From Owenia fusiformis (Eukaryota; Annelida; Polychaeta; Sabellida; Oweniidae), in the NCBI GenBank assembly GCA_903813345.2, contig CAIIXF020000012.1, positions 19,477,520 through 19,537,519 of the forward strand: a stretch of DNA of 60,000 nucleotides, written 5' to 3'. The position numbers were made by a program, and so were the translations under genes. Of the stretch, positions 1 to 9,800 are shown piece after piece; position 1 is the first letter of the stretch, and each line of letters starts with the position of its first letter. The notes below the pieces were generated by a model, which was given only the letters and a program-made list of their open reading frames with translations, did no database searches and was not told the origin of the DNA.

Positions 1-94
1 GCTGACTATAGTATATACACCAGTCCAGGTTATGAAAAAGTGAAATTCCCCTTCCATATCTTCATGGTTATTGCGCAAGCATCTTGTATGTTCC

Positions 95-246
95 TTCCCC
101 AGGGCTAGCCAAATATTTCAGTATTTAAGTTATTGTTTCAGGCAGTGTTCCCCCCAGGGCTAGCCAAATATTTCAGTATTTAAGTTATTGTTTTAGGCAG
201 TGTTCCCCCCAGGGCTAGCCAAGTATTAGGTTATTATATAAATGTT
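95..246 (+). repeat. Left part of tandem array of decoy RUSF1 3' splice sites
   Basis: About 2-3 copies of a ~55-60 bp unit containing a T-rich tract, cag (once mutated to tag), then gcagtgttccccccagggctagcc. They match the acceptor and first ~25 nt of the RUSF1 exon at 3364. This part is separated from the rest of the array (3051-3363) by the composite retroelement insertion at 247-3050. Confidence 0.85.
236..246. repeat. Target-site duplication, left copy (11 bp)
   Basis: The sequence atataaatgtt occurs here and again at 3051-3061, on either side of the inserted retroelement block. Removing 247-3061 restores a continuous array unit (ttattatataaatgttgtttcag), exactly as seen in intact units downstream. 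This supports a genuine TSD. Confidence 0.8.
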
Positions 247-2400
247 CTATGTAAGTTCATCTCTCTGTTTTTTTTTTTTCTTTTAAAATAGTCTTTATTC
301 AACTTTTGGTTATTTTACATAACATAAACAATGACATAAAGTAGATAATTCATACAATTTTCATTTTAATAGTTTTGATACAAAATTCCACTTTGAACAA
401 TAAAATACATTTTTCTGTAATTAATTTCATATTTTATCAATGAAATCATGCTTTCAAATGTTCTTTGTTTTTTACTATTCAATTCTAAAATATATGATTT
501 ATAAATACTGTTTGTAACAATGCTGATAAAATAATTTAAAAAATGTGTATGTGAGTCATGGCCATTATAACCAATTATAATTTTTCTGTAAGAAATATTA
601 AGGCCACATGTTTTATGTATCAGTGCCCATATATCTTTTGCTAAGGAACATTCAAAAATAATATGTTTCAAGTCACATAAATTATTGCAAATACTACAAT
701 GATAATTATCTGTTATCCCATAGAGAAATAAGTCAGTTAATCCAGGAAGAATATTGTTAATTATTTTGAAGTTAAAATTGGCAATTTTTTGTCTTTAACT
801 TTTATTATCTTGCTAGTAAAAAAATTTGGCCAATTTATTTCATCTATTTTACCTTCATTTGTTATACAAAAATCTCTTTCCCATTTCTTGTAGGTAAACC
901 ATTTTTCAGATTTTTTATTTTTCAGTATTGTATAAAAGAAATTGGATTTTTTACCTCTAAAGTCTAATTGGATGTTTTTTACTTTAAAGTTGGGTTTTCT
1001 TGGTATATTTGTGAATTTTACTTGTTCTATATTAATAAAGCATTTTATTGATTTCATTACAGTTAGGACTTGAAAATATTCAGAAATCCAATTTTTTTTA
1101 TTTTTTAACTTTTCAAAAATATAGTTAACATTTAAAAATTCATTTTGGGTAATGAGATCTTTGACATAGATAATATCACTATCTATCCAAGATTTGAAGA
1201 AAAGTGGTTTGCCTTTCAATTGAAATAATCTGTTATTCCATATGGTTTGTTGGATTATTTCATGGTGTTTTAATTTATTGATTATATCATGGTCTTTACA
1301 ACTATTATATGCTTTTAGAACTTGTTTATAGAACACAGGCAGTCTATCAAGATGCTCATTAGAGAAAACATTCATTTTTAATAAAATGTCCATATTCGGA
1401 GCCAGTTTGCTAAAATAAAAGTACGGAATTTTATTAAATGTGTTTTTTTTGTCATATATACGACTAATCCATACAGCTTTTAGAGCATTTAGCTGTGATT
1501 GAAAATCTAACATGTTTAGACCTCCACTGTCTATAGAGTTATTACAATAGTTCGTCTTATCTTGTCTTTCTTCCCATCCCATAAAAAGTTGTATATTAAA
1601 TTGTTAATTCGTTTAATAATTTCTTCTTTAAATGATAAAATAGATGCTGAATATACAAGTTTTGATATGGCTAAAGACTTTATAATAGTGATTTTTCCAA
1701 ATAAAGTAAGGTAGCGTTTTTTCCAAGAATCTAATGTTTTTTCAAGGTCATTTATTTTCTCATTCCAGTTTAAATCATAGCATTTATTTTCATTATGACC
1801 TATGTATATGCCTAAATATCTTACAGGTTCATCTGTAAAATTAATATTTTCAAATTTACTTTCAAAAGCACGATTGGTTCCAAGCCATATTCCTTCTGTT
1901 TTATTTAAATTGAGTTGTAGGCCTGAGTATTTTGAAAATTGTTTAATGGTTTTTAATGCTTCACTTATGGATGCTTTGTCTTTCATAAATAATGATGTAT
2001 CATCTGCTGATTGTGATATTTTATACTCTGTGTTATCAATTTCAATTCCTTTGATTTTTTCATTTTGAATCAGTTTTAAAGACATAACTTCACAGCATAA
2101 TATGAATGCGATTGCAGAAACGGGGCAGCCCTGCCGACATGAGCGTTCCATAGGAATATTATGAGATAGCCATCCATTTTGTTTAATATTAATAAATGGA
2201 TTTGTATATAATAATTTGAGCCATTTTATGATGTTATCATTAAAATTAAATTTTTTTAAAGTTTCAAACATAAAGTTCCATTCAATAGAATCAAACGCTT
2301 TTTGAAAATCTAAAAATAGAATTGTTCCTTGTTCCGTGTTATTGTTGTTAAAATAATCAAAAATATCTATTACTAAACGACAACTATTGCCAATGTTTAG
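247..2400 (-). pseudogene. 5'-truncated L1/Tx1-like LINE ORF2 (reverse transcriptase C-terminal two thirds)
   Basis: Minus-strand frames carry RT hallmarks: FLDFQKAFDSIEW, then RQGCPVSAIAF, then a catalytic motif reading SADDT where YADD is expected, then RYLGIYIG and ITIIKSLAISKLVY. Further down are the GGLNMLDFQSQLNALKAVW region and a C-terminal Cys/His stretch (HCSIC, HIIFEC). The reading frame shifts near 1580 and near 790, and the YADD tyrosine is lost, so the copy is dead. The 5' endonuclease and early RT motifs are absent. The 3' end is an A-rich tail at about 265-285 (plus-strand T run) followed by ~20 nt of unassigned sequence before the TSD. The L1/Tx1 assignment rests on motif resemblance only. 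Confidence 0.85.
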
Positions 2401-2742
2401 GACAAAACTAATGATCAAAAGAAGTCCGGTGTAATTTACAAAATTGATTGTAAAGACTGTATTGCCACTTATGTAGGTGAAACAAAGCGGGAACTAGTTA
2501 CTAGAATCAGAGAACATCGTAGACCCACATTACTGTCGACTGGAGGTCTTGCTTCTGCGGTTATTGAACATTCCATGGAATATGATCATAATATAAACTG
2601 GAACAATGTAAAAATCATTGATAATGAGAGTCATGATCTTAAACGTAGGGTTAAGGAAGCAATTCATATTAAAACAATGCAACCTAAAATGAACAGAGAT
2701 AATGGGTATCAGTTGGACAATTTGTATCATAAAATATTGTAA
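2401..2742 (+). pseudogene. Penelope-like element fragment: C-terminal GIY-YIG endonuclease
   Basis: An open frame of 113 codons without its own start ends at TAA 2740-2742. It opens DKTNDQKKSGVIYKIDC and continues with CIATYVGETKRELVTRIREH, which is the GIY-YIG core (VIYKI ... TYVGET, then the conserved Arg and His). A later stretch reads IEHSMEYDHNINWNNVKII. This arrangement is characteristic of the endonuclease at the C-terminus of Penelope-like retroelements. An in-frame TAG precedes it and the RT domain is missing, so it is a 5'-truncated copy. The 3' UTR runs to about 3050 and holds 'gactaagggatattagtcgaaag' type sequence seen at ends of such elements. Confidence 0.85.
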
Positions 2743-3050
2743 ATTAAGAATGGTATAGCAAAGTATGCAATAGTAATATTTGAGTTTAATTGTTACCATA
2801 ACGATGATATATTTATCTTAAGGTTATTATTAGGTCATTCGTTTTTTCGTATCTATGTTTTTTGTTGTTGTTATTATTTTTTAGGTTACTAGGTCATTTG
2901 TTACATAATTAAATTTTCCATTGTCTGTTTATGACGTCACATAAATGTATACATGCTGTTATATTTTGAAAAAGACTAAGGGATATTAGTCGAAAGTCTC
3001 AATAAAATAAAAAATATTCTCTGAAGTAAAGAATTTGACTTGTTTCTGAT

Positions 3051-3363
3051 ATATAAATGTTGTTTCAGGCAGTATTCCTCCCCCAAGGCTAGCCAAATAT
3101 TAAGCTATTATATAAATGTTGTTTCAGGCAGTGTCCCCCCCCAGGGCTAGCCAAGTATTAGGTTATTATATAAATGTTGTTTCAGGCAGTATTCCTCCCC
3201 CAAGGCAAGCCAAATATTAAGCTATTATATAAATGTTGTTTCAGGCAGTGTCCCCCCCCAGGGCTAGCCAAATATTAAGTTATTATATAAATGTTGTTTC
3301 AGGCAGTGTCCCCCCCTCCCAGGGCTAGCCAAATATTAAGTTATTATATAAGTGTTGTTTCAG
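3051..3363 (+). repeat. Tandem array of decoy 3' splice sites immediately upstream of the RUSF1 exon
   Basis: Five units of ~59 bp, with the ggcagt motif at 3068, 3127, 3185, 3244 and 3302; the real exon copy starts at 3363. Each unit holds tgttgtttcag followed by exon-like gcagt..cctcccccaaggctagcc and then attaag.tattatataaatg. The real exon has ggcTATcc where every decoy has ggcTAGcc, so a decoy used in frame would meet a stop codon. The first 11 bp are also the right-hand copy of the TSD. Confidence 0.9.
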
Positions 3364-6300
3364 GCAGTATTCCTCCCCCAAGGCTATCCTGATACAGTCA
3401 GTGAAGACTACTTGGAATATCAACTTTGGGATACAATGCAGGTACATGTTATGAATTTATTCATGTTTCACAAAGTGCATAAAGAATATGCTCAAAAGTT
3501 ACTAGTGTTAATAGTGAAAGCAACACACACACACATACTAAAAAGACCTCATGAAACCTCATGAGATTGATCATGGTATGTTGCTATATTTATTAGCAAA
3601 CTCGGTTGTATGATCAGTTGAATGCCGATCCTAAAATACTCACAATATTGTGAGGTATATTTAGTACAAAGTACATAGTCATGTTTGAGTGAATTGCTTT
3701 CTTGAGAACATTAGTTGACACAATTTTGGTTTTAAAACTTGAAAGCACGTTGATGAAATACTTGTTTGAAAATAAGTTTAGAAACCAGGTTCATTTAAAC
3801 AATTGTGATAACAGGGCTGATCAATGATATAATAGCTAGGAATTTGAGAATAAATGATTAGTGATTTATTCTTGAGAGCTTGTTAAAACTGTCTTAGTGA
3901 ACTCACTCACTTCACACATACTTACCGACTTCTGAATAAATTACCCTCTCTGTAGTGAACATCTACTAACACTGAACGTTTTTTCTTGGCAAAAAATGAC
4001 ACGACACAGGTTTTACTGTAGTTATTTATTGATCAACCATCGCATGAACAACCCTTGTATGTGCATTTGGCAGGCATTTGCTAGCTCCATAACAGGTACA
4101 CTGGCCACTAAAGCAGTGTTAGAAGGTGTGGGAGTGGGGGATGAGAATGCAACAGCCTTGGCAGCTACTCTCACATGGCTCATGAAAGGTATAGTTTCTT
4201 TGGTTATTCTAATTTCCTTTTTTACTCTAGAGTATTTAAGATTGTCTAATGTGTCATTTGGAAAATAATTGAGATATCTGATCAAATATGAAAGATGTAT
4301 AGGCCTACTGATGATTTTAAGAAGCCAAATTCATTAAAAATAGGATAAGGTAATCTATACTTTTTCAATTTTTGCCAAAATAATCTAATTATCAAACCTT
4401 ATAATCACTATATTGATTATAAGTCAGAAAAATAGACTTATTTGAACAAAAGCTTGATGTAGAGGGCAAGAGATAATGTAGATGTTATTAATAAAAATTA
4501 GGTAAACATAACTTTTCTTTGTAGATGGGACAGGAATGGTTGGAAGGATTCTATTTGCCTGGATGCAAGGGTGAGTGTCATGTTTTGCTTTGGAATATGA
4601 GCAAGTGTCATGTTTTACTTGTAAGTGGAGTTGTCATGTTTTGCAATTAAGCAGACTGGGTGTCATGTTTTGCTAAGAGAGTGAGTGCCAATTGTTTTAC
4701 TTGTAAGTGGAGTTGTCATGTTTTCCAATTAAGCAGACTGGGTGTCATGTTTTGCTAAGAGAGTGAGTGCCAATTGTTTTACTTGTAAGTGGAGTTGTCA
4801 TGTTTTGCAATTAAGCAGACTGGGTGTCATGTTTTGCTAAGAGAGTGAGTGCCAATTGTTTTACTTGTAAGTGGAGTTGTCATGTTTTCCAATTAAGCAG
4901 ACTGGGTGTCATGTTTTGCTAAGAGAGTGAGTGCCAATTGTTTTACTTGTAAGTGGAGTTGTCATGTTTTGCAATTAAGCAGACTGGGTGTCATGTTTTG
5001 CTAAGAGAGTGAGTGCCAATTGTTTTACTGAGTGCAGGGTTGTAATGTTTTGCTTCTAAATAAGGTTTAGTGTCGTGTTTTGCTTGGATGCAATTATGAA
5101 TGTGATGTTTTGCATAAATGGAAAGTAATGTTTTGCATAGATGCAAGAGTGACTGTCATGTTTGCTTGTAAATTAGGCATGTTTAATTTATCAATCCATA
5201 GGAGTATTTAGGGTGATGTTCTGTACTGTACATGACTACAAGTGTTTGTATTCAAATCATTTGCTTGACATTGCATTATATAATTTTTCTTTATGCTTTA
5301 TTTCAGGACTTCTCTTGATTATGATGCTAAAAGATGGCGCTTGTTTGCCGATATTCTGAATGATTTTGCAATTTTCCTGGAAATCTTAGCCCCACTGTTC
5401 AAGGCCTATTTTACATTTATAGTGTGTATTGCAGGAGTAGGAAAGGTACATTATATTACATTCCCATTCACTTTCAATAAATTGTTATAATTTTAGTAAA
5501 AGTAACTTTTACGAGGGTTGTCCCAGAAGTAATGCACTATATGCTCTAACTTTCTTTAATATTCTTCAATTCAGCTGAAATTTTGTGTATATTGCAATTG
5601 AAGTGTTATCTGTTATATCCTGAAGTTTCAGCATCATGAGTTAATGTTAACTTTTAAAATGGTTGCTATAGCAACACGGGGGGAGGGATTGGTGGAGCAG
5701 ATACCAATTTTTCTAACCATAAAAAGCTCTAACATGTTATTCTATATTCATACTTCTTTGTTTTAAATGATCAAAATACTTGAGAAACTGGGAAATTTAT
5801 TCAGCATGATGCACAAATAACGACATTTAGTATTGTGATGGCATAATGTCACAGTTCAATAGTCACAAACTCAAATTTTATAGTGTGTCTCATACTGCAC
5901 CGTTTTTCTTCAAACTTGTTCCATTCAAAGGAAAACAAAAGTACCTTTCTGTGCATTGCTTTATTGTACAGAGTCCCTCGCTTGGGTACCCAGCTGTGAG
6001 AAGCGCTTCTCACAGCTAGGGACCCAAACACCACTCTGTACAAACAGAAAGGGATTTTTTGCATTTAAAGGAAAAAGTTTGAAGAAAAACAGTGCAGTAT
6101 GAGACTCACAATCCTTGATTTTACAAACACCTGGTTAGGTGTAAGATTGGAATTACATTCGTAATCGTAATACACCTGGTTATGTAAATCTTTTATATTC
6201 TGTTTAGTCAATAGTTGGTGTAGCAGGTGGCGCCACAAGAGCAGCCCTGACCCAACATCAAGCCCGTAGAGACAACTTGGCTGATGTCTCCGCCAAAGAT

Positions 6301-6835
6301 GGTAGTCAGGTAAAGATAATATTTATGATTATTTGCATCTTTTATATTCTGTTTAGTCAATATCTTGTACAGCTGGTTGCGCCACAAGAGCAGCCCTAAC
6401 TCAACACCAAGCCCGTAGAGACAACTTGGCTGATGTTTCCGCTAAAGATCGAAGTCAGGTAAAGATAATGTTGATAATTTCTGGCATTATCAAAAATTAT
6501 TATTTCACCAATAAGTAAGCTTCTTTTCCACAAATATCACAGCTCTAATAAAATCTCCCAAGTCCCAACTCGTAAATGATACAATAAGTTCTAAATTGAA
6601 AAACACCATTTGCACATATTTAATTTTCAATTTCAAAAGCCATAAACTCTTTTATTGTTGTATTTGCTATGAATTTAAAAAAAAATTGGGATTATCTAAG
6701 ATGGGAATTTCAGCTGTTATGAAAGCTATATTTCACTTGAAAATTTTAGAATAATGATTTTAAATGTGGTCAATTATATACCTATGTAGGTGTCACGACC
6801 ACGAATATGTAAAAATGTTATCATGTTTTAATGAA

Positions 6836-6868
<33 letters not shown>

Positions 6869-9800
6869 ACACAACTTGATTCACTACACAGATTACCGCA
6901 AATATTTTGATAGACTTTTCTGGAGGATCCTCATTATTTGATTTTCTGTTATCATTACGCATACTCATATTAGCGACCTACTTTTTACACAGTGAACTTC
7001 AGCGTTTTGACGAAGAATCATTGCAGATTACAAAGGATCCATTACCCCAAGTACCTTAAGATGCCCCCAGAGTTTTCATGTAAAATGACATGAAAATAGT
7101 ACTTTTATCATGCCTGCTCATGAAATGGTTATCAACCAATTAAATTTTAAAAAATAAGATTAACTTAGCACATGCGCCTTATGCGAGTGCAGAAAGGATT
7201 GGTATCGATATGGCAAACTGAATTCAACATTGTTTTTCTCTTAAACCAATTATTGAAAACATTCTGTAAAAAACACGATCCTTTATGTTATGGTCAATGA
7301 TTGACAGCAATTCTTGAGAATGAAATAAAATTGCTTTCCGAACATTTTTGGAACAAAATAGCATATACAACATTTTCTTAGACCTCTCAATATTATAGTT
7401 ATACAAAGGAAAATTTGGTTGATTTAACAAAAAGTATTCAATAAATTAAAACAAAAACCCCAAAAATAGGTAAAAATCAACCAAACTTTCCTTTGTACAT
7501 TGAGAGACCTAAACACGTTGTGTATATGTCATTTTGTTCCAATGAGGTTCGAATAGATGTTCCGTTTCATTCCAAACATATGATACCATGAATAAAAGAA
7601 GTGCCTGATTTCTAAAACAATATAGAGAAAAGTATATTTTTTTCAAATCAAACTGTTACCATGCAAAAGATGATCACTAGATTGACAATGTGTATAATTT
7701 TCAGACTTTTTGATGACTCAAAAGAAACATGTGTTCAATTCAGTTCGCCATATCCAATCCTTTATTTTTATAATCAAACCAATTGTAGCAAAGCCAAACT
7801 AGTCAGAGAAATTTGCCATTTAACAAAAATTCACTTCAAAAAACAAAGAGGACTGCTATTTGAATTCTTTTGTATTGATTATAAGGTGTGTTGATAAGTA
7901 AGTGTAGTTAGCTCAGCTTCAATGCATTCCATGTAACAGGTCAGGTACAGTTTAAAGTTTGACTTCTTTTGTGTTCACTTTACAACTACTGAAAATTAGT
8001 GAATGGGCACTTAATTTCAAAATGGCTGCCATTTTTCTGAAAACAACATAATCTTTGATAACTCATATACTATGGACAGATTTGGATCAAATTTTCTATG
8101 TTGATGCCTTAGGGACAAAGGAGCTCTGCTTAAGGGGATATTTTCGAGATGGCAGCTGAATTTCAATTGTAAAATTTTGTAAAAGAAACATAATCTTGGA
8201 TATCTCAAATACCAGTGGACCGATTTGGTTAGAATTTTATTTGTTGATGCCTTGGACAAAGGAGCTCCGCTCAAGAAGAACTTTTCAAGATGGCAGCTAG
8301 CTGATTTTCAAAATGGCTATCATTTATTGTGAAAAACATTCTTTGACAGAAGGACAGAGGAAGGACAGAGGAGCTCTTTTCAAGAAATTTTTTTAGTATG
8401 GCCACTATTTATCAAAACATGTTTTGTTCAGTGGGATTTACTACTCCATGGAGTTGCTGTTTTCTAGTTCCATCTTTCCTTAATATGAATGTGATATTAT
8501 TTAAATAATGTTTGAAAGTACAAGTACTGGTTCTATTTTTATAGGAAACTCTGGTGAATCTCTCAGCTTTGTTGTGCAGTTTTGCCCTAGTGCCGTTGGT
8601 GGGAGACAACCAAAGGTACATGTATATTATTAAATCAAACTTAAATACATTCAGGTTCAAAATCAGTTTTAGTTTTATGTCACCATCAAAAGGTGACATG
8701 GGACATGTTGCTATGGCATTACACTTTTTGATCAGTTGTGTGAATGTAGGTGACATTCTAAAATATGATTTCTAATATTTGCATTTGCTTTGCTCATTTT
8801 GCTGATATGGGTATTGCTTTGATAATTATGTCATTTATAAAATGCTTTATTATGACTGCCACTTTGAATATTTGCCCTTCACTTTCAGTTGTAGATTCAT
8901 TTAGCAGATGACTTTCATTTTCCATGCAAATGTATCTTCATTATAGCCTGAATCCTCAAACTCTACTGAATTTTACAGGTTAATCTGGGTTCTGTTTCTA
9001 CTGTTCACTGCTATACACATCTTTGCCAACTATAGGGCTGTTACATGTGTAAAGATGGAGTCTATCAACCAGGCAAGATTCCACATTCTCATAAGAGGCT
9101 ATCTGGCTGGAACAGGAGTTGATCTGATAGCAAAAGTGAACTCTCAGGAACCAGTATTTTGGAGTAAGTTTTTATATTGACGATCTCTTAAATGGCTTGA
9201 TATCTAATGTAGTTCATAAAAAACTAAATACTTTAGCAATCTGGAAAATTGCCCTCATTGTATTTATTATATGAACATTTGAGGCAGTGTATAGGTTAAC
9301 AATAACATCTAGAATGCCCTTTCACCATATGAGCCCATTACCCATGGTACTACTTATTTATTATATGAGATCATGAACCTTTATGATTTTTGTTGTGTAG
9401 TGAAAATAATTTTAGACAGTTATTTCTTGGATTATGACTATTTTCTGATCATGAAGAAGATTTAGATAAATATTTAGATATTTCATTTTACATTTCAGAA
9501 ACTCGTAGGAAATTTGATGTCTTCCTTGGAACTCAAGTGCAATACATATCATGTAAAAAGTAAGTCTCTATCATTAAAATACATGTTACCTAAAAATGCC
9601 TGCGGAGCCATACTGAAATATGTTTGCATTCTTCGAACACACCATTTTTATATCAGATCAATATACTTTTACCTAATATAAAATTTGATGCATATTAGCT
9701 GTCTATGAACGAATCAGATTTGAAATATATATAAATTATATGTCATAACTTAAAAGATTACATTTTAGATCAAAACATTCTTTTGATTATAAGGAAACCT

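Larger units (their letters stand above)
247..3050. mobile_element. Composite retroelement insertion: LINE (-) joined 5'-to-5' with Penelope-like element (+)
   Basis: The block sits inside a tandem array and is flanked by an 11-bp direct duplication (236-246 and 3051-3061). Its left ~2.15 kb is a minus-strand LINE fragment whose poly(A) tract reads as poly(T) at about 268-280. Its right ~0.65 kb is a plus-strand Penelope-like 3' end. Both are 5'-truncated and meet near 2395-2403. One TSD around both halves suggests a single integration event, though sequential insertion is not excluded. Confidence 0.75.
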
